The translations under genes and the position numbers were made by a program. A model generated the notes under the pieces. That model had not been told where the DNA came from, made no database searches, and saw nothing but the letters and a program-made list of their open reading frames with translations. Of a DNA stretch of 64,000 bases, positions 1-10,520 are shown in pieces. The DNA is taken from contig CM025849.1 of NCBI GenBank assembly GCA_003952965.2, forward strand, positions 17,377,669 through 17,441,668, written 5' to 3'. Source of the DNA: Morella rubra. Its lineage: Eukaryota > Streptophyta > Magnoliopsida > Fagales > Myricaceae. Positions within the stretch are counted from its first letter, which is position 1, and each line of letters begins with the position of its first letter.

Positions 1-40
1 CAGGACTTGTTTAATCATTTTTTTTGGTTTGTACATGCAG

Positions 41-2399
41 GTGACATGGTAAAGGCAGGCAACGGGGAGATAGTAGATGTTTGGAGCTTAGAGTGGAAGG
101 ATGTCGAGCATGCATACGACTAGTACAATCGGTATGTAACAGTCAAAGGCTTCAACATTTGTAAACAAGCTGGCTTCAAGCATAGAGAACATGGGTATTG
201 GACAAGCAGATTTTTCATTTGTAGTAAAGAAGGGACGAAAAAAGAAAAGGATTTAGTGTGCCGGTGAAGCGGGAGCGACGAAATACGTGATATGGGTGCC
301 CCGCAAATTGTACTTTTCAGCGCAGTCTAGTGGGAAGTATTGCATCTTTGAATGGTGTGGGCAACATAATCATGAGTTGCGACACTTCAAAAGTTCACAT
401 GCTCCGTTCTCAAAGACAAATGACCGAATTGCAATGTGCGGAGGCTATAGCGGCAGATATAGCAGGCATTCGCCCTAGACTGGCCCACGACTTGATGGCA
501 GCACAAGCTGGTGGTAGACAACATGTGGGCTTCACTCATCAGGACTACAAAATTATCTTAACGGTATAAGAAGTAAGACAATAGAGGTTGGTGTAACCGG
601 TGTTCTTCTTAATTGGTTTGGTGATCAGCTAAAAAAAGATTCTGACTGCTACTTTCGGGTCATGACGGACGAAGAGGAGCACATTACTCATATCTTTTGG
701 TCGGACCATGCCATGCAAAACGACTATGCCATCTTCGAGGACTTTGTGTCATTTGACACCACATACAGGACGAACAGTGAGCACAGGCCATTAGGAGCAT
801 TTGTAGGGTGAATCATCACCGATAATCAGTCGTGTTCGGGGCTTGCTTATTGTTTGATGAGACGACACAAACATTCAATTGGCTATTCGAGACATTCGTT
901 GAGTGTATGAATGGAAAGGCCCCCGAATCTCTATTCACGGATCAAGATTCAGGTATGCTAACTGCAATCCTAATTGTCCTACCAAACACACACCATTTTC
1001 TATGTACCTGGCATATATCTCAAAATGCATTGAAGAATTTGGGACCAGTATTTGGCAACAAGGGCTTCAAAGGAGACTGGAATAGGCTTCTGTTCGACCA
1101 TGAGGTAGATGACTTTGAAAAGTGTTGGAGTAAAATGATTGAGGAGCATGAACTCCAAGGCAACATGTGGTTGCATAAGATATATGAAAAGCGTGAGAAG
1201 TGGGCGCCAAAGTACGTACGCAATGTTTTCTGTGCTGGGAAGACGATGACTCAGTTGAGTGAAAGTTTCAATGCAGCATTGCGTAGGTACGTGAACACAG
1301 TTATAAATATGGATCGATTCCTACAAAATTTCCAACGAGCAATCAATGGGTTGCGGTAGAACGAGTCAGTGTCAAATTTTCAGATGCTCAATACAATATA
1401 CATTGGACCACTTTAGGACTCGCTTTGTGATCATGCTGCAGAAGTATACACTCCTGCTTTGTTGTCTGTTTTTTTGCAGCAATGGAGGAAATTTAATTAT
1501 CTTAAGTTGGACCACTAGAGGGCAAGTATTGGGACCGAAGAGCACGAGGTACACGTTGACAGTCGAGACCCCACCCATGATTTTTCAACATTGAAGCATT
1601 ATGTGATCAAGACGTAGAATGAATTTCACCAGTGTAGTTGCAAACTCTTCATATTTGTGGGTGTTATATGTAGTCACATTATATGGGTGCTGAAACAGAA
1701 GGGAGATTCGTTCTCTATTCCACAAGAGTATATTTTGGCTATATGGAGAAAAGATGTTAGGCAGTCATTTGCGCCTATGTACAAGTCACATGCTACGGTT
1801 GATCTGATGTTGGAAAAGGTGGCAAACCGCATGAGATATATAAACCAGTTTGCTTCAACTATTCAGCGTTATGGAAATAGAACTCAATCTTGGCCCATCT
1901 TTGATCGTTGCCACGCTATACTAAAACAGGAACTTGCTCAGTTGTCATTGGATGATGAAGATCCTTCTGCCCATGTTAACGTGGGGTCTGGAATGGATGT
2001 TGATATGGGGATTGTTGCAAAAGGTTTCAAGACTCGGGAGCCGAAGCATAAAGGTAATAAACGATTAAAGAGCGCACTTGAGCAAAGGTGTGAACGTGGT
2101 CGTGCCCGTCACCGTGGGGTTGGCCGTGCTTCATCACAACCAGTTTCTCGTCGTTTGCAACTAAGTGATGAATTGGAGGTATGTTTTTTCTATTTTTGTC
2201 CTTAGAGTTGAAAAATAAATGTTACCAATACCATTCTTCTTAATTTTTTTATTTGTTTATTTGAATAAAATTACCGTAAAAATTATACTTGTGTATTCCT
2301 CCTTTGTAGGCATCCAACGAGGACGAAGTTCATGACAAGGAGGAAGACAGCGAGGACGAATTGCTAAGTGGACGATTTAAGAGCCTTGACGAGTTGTAG
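41..2399 (+). pseudogene. Broken FAR1/FHY3-related (MULE transposase-derived) gene
   Basis: The reading order matches the plant FAR1-RELATED SEQUENCE family, transcription factors descended from Mutator-like transposases. A probable 3' splice site (...tgcag) sits at about 40. A FAR1-type DNA-binding region follows (about 95-400, ending in the motif CGQHNHELRHF), then the MULE transposase core (about 690-1355, with FDTTYR, DETTQTFNWLFETF, LCTWHISQNALK). A SWIM finger comes next (C-S-C at 1633-1641, then CSH near 1669-1677). The last intron (GT at 2179, AG at 2308-2309) leads to a short acidic exon ending in a stop at 2397-2399. It is broken: in-frame stops include TAG at 121-123, TGA near 267 and another near 809, and the frame changes near 400, 810 and 1360. 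Whether this was a domesticated FRS gene or a transposon copy cannot be settled here; the SWIM finger and the spliced acidic tail favour neither. Confidence 0.85.
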
Positions 2400-2590
2400 G
2401 TTAATGGAGACATAGTGGTATATGCCACAAACTTCTAGGTGAATGATATAAAATAAGTTCAGAAGTTTACGTTTTTGTTTACAATATATGAGATACTTTT
2501 TTGTTAAACAAAAAATATAATTGATTAACTCTAATATGCCATTATAATGCAGACCACGTGCTGATAAAGAAGATGAGAATGGTTTTAGGA

Positions 2591-2669
2591 GGAAAGTCCA
2601 CATTGAATCTATTTTTGTTTTGATTGGAGAGGAAAGTACACATTGAACCTATTTTTGTTCTGATTGGAA
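2591..2669. repeat. 40-bp direct duplication (2 copies)
   Basis: Two adjacent 40-base copies start at 2591 and 2631, differing at a few positions (first bases ggaaagt). The surrounding 2400-2915 stretch holds no gene that I recognise and includes a poly-T run near 2879-2897. Confidence 0.8.
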
Positions 2670-2914
2670 ATGGATGCACAGGAACTTCCAAAGTTATGTA
2701 TTGGCATGCACTTGTGAGACTGTTTTGGAGGTTCTACCATCCTCTTTGTACAATCCTCGTTCAGTAATGCATGTTCAATTACAATCATTTTGGCCTATTT
2801 TGAGTCTATTATTTTGAGCCCATATGTCACAAATATTCATGATTGAATAAACGAAAAAAACTAATCCCAATATTCAATTTTTTTTTTTTTTTTTTATAGT
2901 TGGCCTTAAGCGCG

Positions 2915-3095
2915 GGGCGCCCTAGAAATTCCAGGGCCTCGTGCGCGGGACGACCTGAAAATACGCCCTTGAATTTCCAGGGCATTGACGCGTGAGGCCT
3001 TAGAATTTCCAAGCATTCACACGCGAGGCCCTGGAATTTCCAGGGCGTCCCGCGTGTGTGGCTTTGGAATTTCCAGAGCCTCGCGCGAGCAGACT
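2915..3095. repeat. GC-rich minisatellite with palindromic cores
   Basis: Four to five degenerate units of roughly 35-45 bases each carry a core related to the palindrome ccctggaatttccaggg. The spacers are rich in gcgcgagg/cgcgtg. The array is much more GC-rich than the AT-rich flanks. Each core can fold on itself, and cores can pair with each other. Reading frames stay open on both strands (2827-3126 minus, 2985-3191 plus), as expected of a short repeat, so I do not call them genes. Confidence 0.7.
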
Positions 3096-3271
3096 GGCAT
3101 GCAGGCAGCTCGTGCCAGACCGCCAAAAATTGATTTTCCGTGCAAGCAGACTAGCGTGCAAGCAACGTGCGCTAATGCTCTAAAAATTTGAGTTCCTCAG
3201 AAAGCTGTTTCTCCAAAGCGAGCAATCAATCACGAAATTCCTACTAAACAATCAGACGTTTGCATAGACCA

Positions 3272-3353
3272 CATTTAAGCATTGTGTAGTTACAATAGCC
3301 TGGCGTCTGACCATCCATTTAAGCATTGTGTAGTTACAATAGCCTGACGTCCA
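3272..3353. repeat. 44-bp tandem duplication (about 2 copies)
   Basis: The unit beginning catttaagcattgtgtag starts at 3272 and again at 3316; the second copy is incomplete. No coding sequence is associated with it. Confidence 0.85.
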
Positions 3354-3359
3354 AAAAAG

Positions 3360-4056
3360 TGCTGTGGTGTCCTCTTGTTCCCCTAGTTCATTTCCCGCTT
3401 ATTATTAATTTCAACAAACTATTGAAAAAGAAAAAAAAAAAAAAAGAAAGGAAAAGCTTCATACATTATCTTCATTAAAAAGATATATAAAGAACCTTTA
3501 TAATGTCCAAACTACCTGCACACAATCCCATTACAACAGATACTTCTAAATCCAGCACTACCTGCAAAAATTCCAAGCAAATATAACACATGATGAAGTT
3601 AGTATAGCAGCAAATACAAGTAGAAAATCTACGAAAATTTGCATTTCAACTCAGTGAAATGACGACTTTACCCTATATAAAATATAATTATAAAGAAATT
3701 ATGTATAAGATACAATTATAAAAAAAAACTATTCTAGGGTCTTCTCATTTGTAAACGTTCATTTTTTTTTTTTCAAGTTAGAGGTTGAATGCGACTCAAG
3801 TTATCATCAAATATCCTTGCTAAAAGCATGTTTTAGCTTCTGGGAGACCGGTTAAAATGCAACTTGTTTGTCACAAGGCATAGCATCGATGGAACTTGAT
3901 TCCTTGCCACAACATTGTTAGAACACCTAAAGAGTTCAGGTGAACCTCTAATGAAATGAAGCAATAAAGTTCCCTCAAGTATGTCAACACGTGAAAATCA
4001 GATTTGTTATAGTCTAAATATTGATGCACAACTTGGCGAAGAACCAGCAACATGGC
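3360..4056. other. AT-rich stretch, nothing recognised
   Basis: This stretch has homopolymer runs (poly-A near 3430-3445, poly-T near 3763-3772) and no convincing exon, RNA gene or transposon end. Confidence 0.5.
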
Positions 4057-4160
4057 CAAATATTATTCCTATCATTTCTCTGTATTTCAACTCTGCCAAA
4101 TATTATTCCTATCATTTCTCTGTATTTCAACTCTGCCAAATATTATTCCTATCATTTCTC
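4057..4160. repeat. 40-bp tandem repeat (2.6 copies)
   Basis: Exact 40-base units starting caaatattattcctatc begin at 4057, 4097 and 4137, and the third copy stops after about 24 bases. The copies are virtually identical, so the expansion is recent. Confidence 0.95.
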
Positions 4161-4600
4161 TTTTATAGATTAAAAACAACATTACAAGAAATTCAAATAT
4201 GGACTTACTCGACTAAAACTTAGCTGAAAATCAGCTTATTCAACGACTAAAAAAATTCAAAATACAAATTACGAAATTCAAATATCAAAAGAGTTAACCA
4301 AATGACAGGGAGATTGCGTTACTCACATGGTAGTGAGCTCCTTCACGGTAATCAAGGATCTCGTCCAACACCGAACAACGAAGGAGCACCACCTCTTCTC
4401 CCTCTACGGCGACCACTACGGCTTCTGCTTCTTCTGCCGCCTTGTTTCCTTTTCTTTCTTTCTTTTACCCCAACCAAAACCCTATCTAGTGCACTACAAC
4501 TGCTTAATCGAAATCCCAAACAATCAAAAATCTAAACAGAATAAAAATATTAACTCCCTTAGCTATTTAATATATTTATCGTCAACCACATCTGTTTTGT
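4161..4600. other. No recognised gene
   Basis: A CT-rich segment (4380-4470) is open in two plus-strand frames (4302-4535 and 4327-4602). Neither translation shows a motif I recognise, and the open frames follow from the biased composition. Confidence 0.4.
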
Positions 4601-4601
4601 G

Positions 4602-4810
4602 ATTTGGGGGCTGATATCTTGGGAGCTGAAATCGTGGGAGCTGAAAAGAATGTTCTGCGATTTGAAATTTCAAGAGAGGAGAATGTCGATTTGGGGGCTG
4701 AATCGTGGGAGCCGAAAACGAAATCGTGGGAGATGAAATCGCAGGAGCTGAAGTCGCCAGAGCTGAAAAGGAATGTTGTGCTATTTGAAATTTTGAGAGA
4801 GGAACCAAGA
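4602..4810. repeat. Degenerate ~15-bp minisatellite
   Basis: Units resembling gggagctgaaatcgt recur about ten times from 4610 to 4770. They are interrupted by two similar ~40-base stretches, 4649-4680 and 4780-4801, containing gatttgaaatt and tatttgaaatt. The period is a multiple of three, so a plus-strand frame (repeating GAE) and a minus-strand frame (repeating SAP) both stay open. I treat those ORFs as by-products. Confidence 0.65.
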
Positions 4811-5309
4811 AGAAAAACAAATTTCGATAGAGGAGAACGGGTCAAGATTTGCGTTTTCAACGAGTTAAGCTCATTAAATGACGTGGCATGGCTCCTCACC
4901 ATTAGATTGTTTAAAAGCGAATCCTGACCGCCACTTACGACGCTTATAACCATAGGAGCTTATGATAATAACTAAACTCATGCCAAGATCCTCTCAATTT
5001 TGTTGCTTTGCCAAGAGAGGGATCGAGCTTTTAAGAATTTCTAGTAGGTTCCCTTCTTAAAAAAATAGAAATATAATCCTTGCACTCGTGGCAAAAGTTA
5101 TGCTTACCTAAAGGAGAGGGGGGTCTTGGATTGGGATTCGGATTCCATCCATATATGTTATAAGGAGGAGTCAGGATTTTAAAAATTAAATCTAATGGTT
5201 GAGTTAAGCTGATCTCTTTATCTCATCTCATTAATAAGGTGGTCAAATTCAGGCTTTTAGATTTATAATCTTCCTTGGATATAATCCTTATGATTGAACC
5301 CTTACCCCC
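4810..5309. other. No recognised gene
   Basis: I found no coding, RNA or transposon signature in this stretch. Confidence 0.4.
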
Positions 5310-5590
5310 TTGGATTGAGATTGATGCAGGATACACATATAGAGCTCCACTTGCAAAACTAGCCTGGTGAGTTATGGCTAAAAGTGATAATCTTTGGGTT
5401 AAAGTGTTGACTGAAAAGTATTTGAAGGGAAGAGAAGTGGGGGATATGCGCCCAATAATGGAAGAGGGTATTGGGTTTGGAGAGGGTCTTGGGTTAAAAG
5501 GATTACATGCATGTTGACATGACAAATCACTCCTGATATTTTAAGGAAAGTGGTTTGGGAATCAAAGGGAAAAATCCATGTAGCTTCGTT
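5310..5590 (+). pseudogene. LINE ORF2 fragment (region after the reverse transcriptase)
   Basis: The plus-strand reading around 5350-5440 gives APLAKLAW, then a stop, then VMAKSDNLWVKVLTEKYL. This is the conserved segment that follows the reverse transcriptase in plant L1-type LINEs. The full LINE in this window has the corresponding IAKLGWRVFSSVENLWVQIV near 13110-13170. The fragment has an in-frame stop, lacks flanking LINE domains and continues weakly (DILRKVVWESKGKIH) to about 5580. It is a 5'-truncated or deleted relic of a different LINE copy. Confidence 0.6.
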
Positions 5591-5761
5591 TTAAGTTAAG
5601 AGGCCGCAAGATATATATAATAGACCAGTTTAATAGTGCTTGATAGAGGAATGCGGTTATAGAAAGTCTCTTTTAGACTCCTGACAGAGTGCAATATGCT
5701 CCTGAAAGGCTACAGATTATGCAAATGTCATAGAGTACGTGGATTTGGAATTATGCAAATG

Positions 5762-6591
5762 TCATATGAAATGTTGTCTATAAACACCCAAATCACTTTG
5801 TTTTCTTCACTAATGGTATCTTCTGCTACTTTATTCCTAGTGATCTAACTTGATTTGCCTTAATCGTTCAGGCAGAACTACTTGATCCTGCAGTGTAGGG
5901 TACACTTAACGTCCTCAAATCATGTGCAAAGTCTCCATCTGTCAAAAGGGTAGTTTTGACATCCTCTATAGCTGCAGTTGCATATAATGGACGACCTCGA
6001 ACTCCTGATGCAGTTGTTGATGAGACTTGGTTTTCTGATCCCGAGATTTGCAAGGCAATTAAGGTAGGGCTTTATGTTTCATATTTCAGTTATTCCAATG
6101 CACACTTAAACTGCTCTTAGATTGTGCTACATATCTCAGTGCTTGCCAGGTATTAATCTACAGGTTATTTCCTTATACAGCGTAACTACGCAATTGGCCC
6201 TTTTGCTAGAGTGAAGTTTACCATCATGTGAAATAGGATATTAACCAATCAGCTTGATGCTATCCTTTTATGTCCACTTCCTCCTCCTTTGCACCAATAC
6301 TGAAATTTCTACGTGCGTATGTGTGTCCGTTTGAGGGGCTTTATCCTACTTTCTAGAGGTGCTTATTCTTGCCTGATATGCTTAACCATTCGTTGCCAGG
6401 AATTCTCACTCTCAGTTTGCTTCTTTATTGCTTCTTAAATTTTCTTCTTTATTTGATGCAGGAGCACAGGTGTTTCCCAATCTATCATTCGGATGGGTTA
6501 ATGTCAAAGATGTTGCCAATGAACATATTCAAGCATATGAAATGCCTTCAGCTAGTGGAAGATATTGTTTGGTTGAGAGAGTTGCACACTA
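5762..6591 (+). pseudogene. Partial pseudogene copy of CAD-like reductase (exons 3 and 5)
   Basis: This stretch is a close copy of part of the CAD-like gene at 25-30.7 kb. Its exon 3 (5872-6063, 64 codons) has an intact 3' splice site (AG at 5870-5871) but a nonsense codon, TAG at 5896-5898, where the other copy has AAG (lysine). Exon 4 is missing: sequence matching about 28.5 kb is joined near 6230 to sequence matching 29.69 kb. Exon 5 follows (from about 6463) and is cut off near 6591, after codons for ERVAHY, where repeat R begins. The family is the NADPH-dependent cinnamyl-alcohol-dehydrogenase-like / dihydroflavonol-reductase-like SDR group. This copy cannot make a functional enzyme. Confidence 0.9.
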
Positions 6592-7017
6592 TTGTTTCGT
6601 TATTAATATTGGGCCACAATTACGAAGCATAAAGCTCGATGGTCACCTCCAAAACTAAATGGGAAGAGCATGAGTCAACCGCTTCATGTGATTTGCAAGT
6701 AACATAGCACTAATCACCGCCCCGCCAATCAGCAGAATAAGGGTACGGACTTATTTCGGGGCCAGAGGGAAGTTTATATATGGCAACTAGCACGCCAATT
6801 ACATGCATGTTGACATGAAAAATCACTTGGCGGCCGGGATGGAATAGAATTTATGAAAGCGGACTAATCCAAACCAAAGTGGAAGAAGAATTAGTGATAG
6901 TGGAGGGGGATTTAAGAGGAAATTTTCATTGGATGGATAGATATTCCTGGGAATCTCTTCTTGTTGACAATTAATATTTTACCTAATGGCAATGTCAGGG
7001 GGATAGTGAAAGAAGGT

Positions 7018-7049
<32 letters not shown>

Positions 7050-7230
7050 CTTATAAGTGGAGCCTAACGAAGACTACTGGCCTGGGGATCATAGCGAAAG
7101 AATATACAACATCCGGTTGACATTCTCTGTTGCGATTCCTCGCAGGAGATCAATAATTAAACACGTACGCAACAGAATGTGCTTTCGCCTTTTGAATGAG
7201 AAGCTTCCGACCCACCCCAGCTAGCTGCTT
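6592..7230 (+). repeat. Dispersed repeat R, copy 1
   Basis: The start (tattgggccacaattacgaagc) and end (cgccttttgaatgagaagc) match 46462-47320 closely. The first ~300 bases also match the repeats at 15063-15680 and 43262-43850. It shows no coding capacity and I saw no terminal inverted repeats. Its left edge falls exactly at the break in the neighbouring reductase pseudogene. Relative to copy 4 it lacks a ~250-bp middle segment. Confidence 0.75.
7019..7049. repeat. (TA)n microsatellite
   Basis: About 15 TA dinucleotides lie inside repeat R copy 1. Copy 4 has shorter TA runs near 47002 and 47130. Confidence 0.95.
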
Positions 7231-7286
7231 AAACAACCGGGACCGCTCCTAGTGAGCCTCTGATCGCTATGCTCTCTCCTCTCTCC

Positions 7287-7570
7287 TAGCTACAAGAAAT
7301 TTTGCTTTTAGCAACGGGTAGCATTTGTCGGTAAAAGTATAGATTTTGTTCGCAAAAAGAGCTGTAGCTACAAAAATAAATGGTCGCGGGCTCGTCACGA
7401 TTGCGTCGTCACTGTAGATATATAGTGATAGTTTTTTGTTTGTAGTTGAAATTCATTTTTTTTTTCGCTACCACAGATGCTGCCGCTGGAATTCCATTTT
7501 GCTATCACAAATGCTGCCGGTAAAACATCTGCACATGGTCGCTAAAAGCATTGGTGGTCACAATTTTCTG
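7287..7570 (+). mobile_element. CACTA-like transposon end
   Basis: The sequence begins agctacaagaaattttgc, close to the CACTACAAGAAA terminus of plant CACTA (En/Spm) elements. It is followed by short subterminal motifs (cttttagcaac, tggtcgctaaaag, ctaccacagatgctgccg, ctatcacaaatgctgccgg). The first bases (AGCTA instead of CACTA) have drifted. I found no matching opposite end nearby, so this may be a relic. Confidence 0.5.
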
Positions 7571-7677
7571 CTCGTTTAAATATTCATTTTTATAAAATAC
7601 TGAAGATGCACCCTTGGCATATGGGCAGCCCTATTATGAATCTATTGAGCTGATCCCCATCAGTGAAAGAAATAAAC

Positions 7678-7855
7678 AAAGGTGTTCGGTTAGTTAGTAT
7701 TTTGAAAATTTTTGTGTTTTGAGAATTTTTAGGTGATGTTAACTTTATTGGTATGCGTGCTATAGTTGTTTTTAGATAATGTTAAAAAACATGTTTAGTT
7801 TGTGTATTCTCAGGATTCAAAAAATCTTGATAATACAAAAAAACCAAACATCTTA
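7678..7855. mobile_element. MITE-like element with imperfect terminal inverted repeats
   Basis: The left end (aaggtgttcggttagttagt) is the approximate inverse complement of the right end (tacaaaaaaaccaaacatctt). The interior is short, AT-rich and non-coding, as in non-autonomous hAT-type MITEs of plants. No clean target duplication is visible. Confidence 0.45.
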
Positions 7856-8031
7856 ATGTTGTCTTTATTGAGCAAAAGACAGAACTTGATGTCAAAGGAC
7901 TGCAAGTGATAAGTTTCCGGATTTGTTGTCTAGATTGCAAGTAAAACAAATACCATGAGGATGTTGAATACAATCTTCATGACTAGAGAACAGAGGTCTA
8001 GAATGACAATAACACACTCATAAACTATGAT

Positions 8032-8200
8032 AGTGTTCGGCTGTGGAAATTTTGGGGTATTGGGGTTGGGGAAAAAGTGAAGAGAGAGATAATTGAAATT
8101 AATTTTTTATATTTATTTAGAGTGAAAAGTAATGATTTGATGAGGAGAGAGAGAGATTTTGGAGAGTTATTTTATTAGGGTGGAAATTTTGCCGAACACT
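8032..8200. mobile_element. hAT-like MITE, 169 bp
   Basis: It is bounded by a perfect 10-base inverted repeat, agtgttcggc at 8032-8041 and gccgaacact at 8191-8200, enclosing 149 AT-rich, non-coding bases. An 8-base target duplication typical of hAT is not obvious. Confidence 0.55.
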
Positions 8201-8374
8201 CCCTATATATTCACCTAAAGAGAAAAGAGAAGAAAAAAACAGAAACATGTACCGAGCCAAAACATCAAAGTGTAAATCACCTAAAATATCTCAATCCAGC
8301 ACAAACTAAGACGATGCACACATACACAAACACATAGTCAGTGATCTAAAAAACCAATGCAATGAGACACAATT

Positions 8375-8390
8375 GAATCTCGGATTAAAA
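8375..8390 (+). repeat. Left target-site duplication of the LINE
   Basis: The 16-base sequence gaatctcggattaaaa is repeated exactly at 14659-14674, directly after the LINE poly-A tail. It marks the insertion borders. Confidence 0.95.
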
Positions 8391-8581
8391 GGTCATTTCC
8401 TCAAATCAACGCCATGCTAACTAGCTAGCAATTGGCGTGGAGCCGTCGACTCACTGGTGCCCTCTTACTTTTTCAGGATCATTGAGGGTAGCATTATCTT
8501 GTGTTTCTGCTCTCGGTTGGAGGGTTGCTTCTGGAGATTTAGTCTCTTTTTCTGGTCTCTGGTGACTTATTTCAGCATTTC

Positions 8582-10520
8582 TTGTTATTGTTGGTCATGG
8601 TTAAGATGGGTAGTTCGGAGGGGGTGGAGGACAAAGGTCCTTCTTCGGAACCTCTGGGAGAGGAACTCTTTGGGGACTCCCGCTCCCCTCTGGAGGGAGA
8701 TGTTTCTGCTTTGATGGAGATGACATTGGTGGGTCGCATCATCTCAGATAAGCCTTTTAATAAGGTGGGGCTCTGGGTGGCGATTTGCCGTTCTTGGCAT
8801 TTCGTGCCGAACTTGGTTATGGAAGAAGTTGAGGGCGATAGGTTTATATTCTCCTTTCCTTCGGCAGACTGTAGGCAACGGGTTCTTGACTTGGCTCCCT
8901 GGAATATCAAGGGATTTTCGCTGGTGTTGAAGCCATGGTGCCAGGGAGAAACGGTGCATGAGGTGGATTTATCGAAGATTCCGATCGGGGTGCAGGTGCA
9001 TGGATTGCCTTTGAGGCAAAATACGAGGCAGAGGGTGGAGTGGGCTGCCCGAAAGATTGGAGAGGTCATGGAGGTGGACTTTCGTTCACAACGATCGGTT
9101 TGGGTAGCTCAGTACACCAGGGCCAAAGTTTTTGCTGGATACTACTCAACCTTTGTGCTTTGGGTTTTATCTTCCTCGTGTCAACCGGGATGCTGCTTGG
9201 ATTCAATTTAAATTTGAAAAAATTTCAGGATTCTGCTACAATTGTGGCCGGCTTGGCCATTTATCGAACATCTGTGGTGCACCTCCGACTCTACGAGGGG
9301 CACCAGAGGATTTCAGTCCCCAAATGATTGCTAACGATTCGGACTACAAGAGGTTTTCAGGGCTGGATAAATCTATCCCTAAGCCTGTACAAGAAATTCA
9401 GACGGGTTCTGCAACTCCCATTCAACACAATTTTCAGTTCACCCAACCTAGTTCTTCTACTACTTATCATTTCCCCATCCATCTCCAAGCTCGGCGCAGC
9501 ACTCAACCACTCTCAGGTTTATTGGTCGCAGGGTAGATGTTACCTAAAAAACCCCATGGTGGGAGCAGCACGGCCATGGAGGAGGCAGAAGTGACGACGG
9601 CATCTGCACGCACCCAATCAGTGCGTGAGCCAAGGCGTCCCGTACTTTCTGACAGATTCTTTGGCAAAGGGGGCGTGGCGTGGTCGCCGCTCGACTCTGG
9701 GGTAGTGGGATGCGGCTCTGAGGAGGGTTGGGTGAGGTACGAGTTGTACCATGGAATTCCTAACAACGAGATGACAGCAATGGCTGCGTAGCAGGCAACG
9801 CTAGAGCATGAGTTGGATTACGAGCGTTTGAAAAGGAAGGAAAGGAGTTTTTTTGATGAACCGTCGAACTGGGGGAGACACTATAAAGAGGGTGACAAGT
9901 CGGTTGGTCGGGTTGGGCTAGCCCAAAGTCATTGGCATTCGGGTAGGCTGGGGGGTCTCGGTGAGGAACCTTCTGGGCTTTTGGACGTATCTTTTGCGTC
10001 CTCTTCTTCTAAGGTTTGGTCTTTGGTTATCAAAGAGATCCCAGATGACATTGAAGGGGCTGGATTGGGGGATCCCAAACGTGGCGCGGATTGGCTTCTT
10101 TGTAAAGGTAAAGGGCCTTAGAGGGGGGAAGCAAGTATAGGGTTGCGAAGAGGTGATGGGTTTTTGGGAAAAAAACGTGTCGCACGGGGAGAGCTTGACG
10201 AAGCGAGGCAATCAAAGAAGTTAGTGGGGGCAGAAATTCAGATGAACAAGCCGGAGAACGAAGGGGAAGATTGCCAACCTTTAGCCGACTGGATCAAAAT
10301 CTCTAAAAAACGAGGTAGTTCTTCTAAAAACTTGTGGAAAACCATGGTTGCAACTAGAGGAGGCTTAAGAGCGGTTGCAATTCGAGGAGCAAGTCAAGGC
10401 TCTTGCAGAGCCAGACAGAGAGCGGGAGCTCTGTCTTTTACAGATAATTCGATTGATGAGGTCGACTTATCATCTGAGGCTGAGGAGGCGGGCCGTCCCA
10501 TGCCCCCAAACCTCCAATGA
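8582..10520 (+). pseudogene. LINE ORF1: DUF4283-type protein with CCHC knuckle, frameshifted
   Basis: ORF1 of plant L1 elements encodes the RNA-binding protein that packages the element RNA. The first segment (8582 to about 9150) shows DUF4283-like text (VGRIISDKPFN, WNIKGFSLVLKPW, VHGLPL). The frame shifts near 9130-9180. The new frame carries the zinc knuckle C-Y-N-C-(X4)-H-(X4)-C at 9233-9274, the CX2CX4HX4C pattern. Further stops and shifts occur near 9537, 9790 and 10120. The last segment (10143-10520) is rich in basic and acidic residues and ends at TGA 10518-10520. The true start could be any ATG near 8582-8606. Confidence 0.8.
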
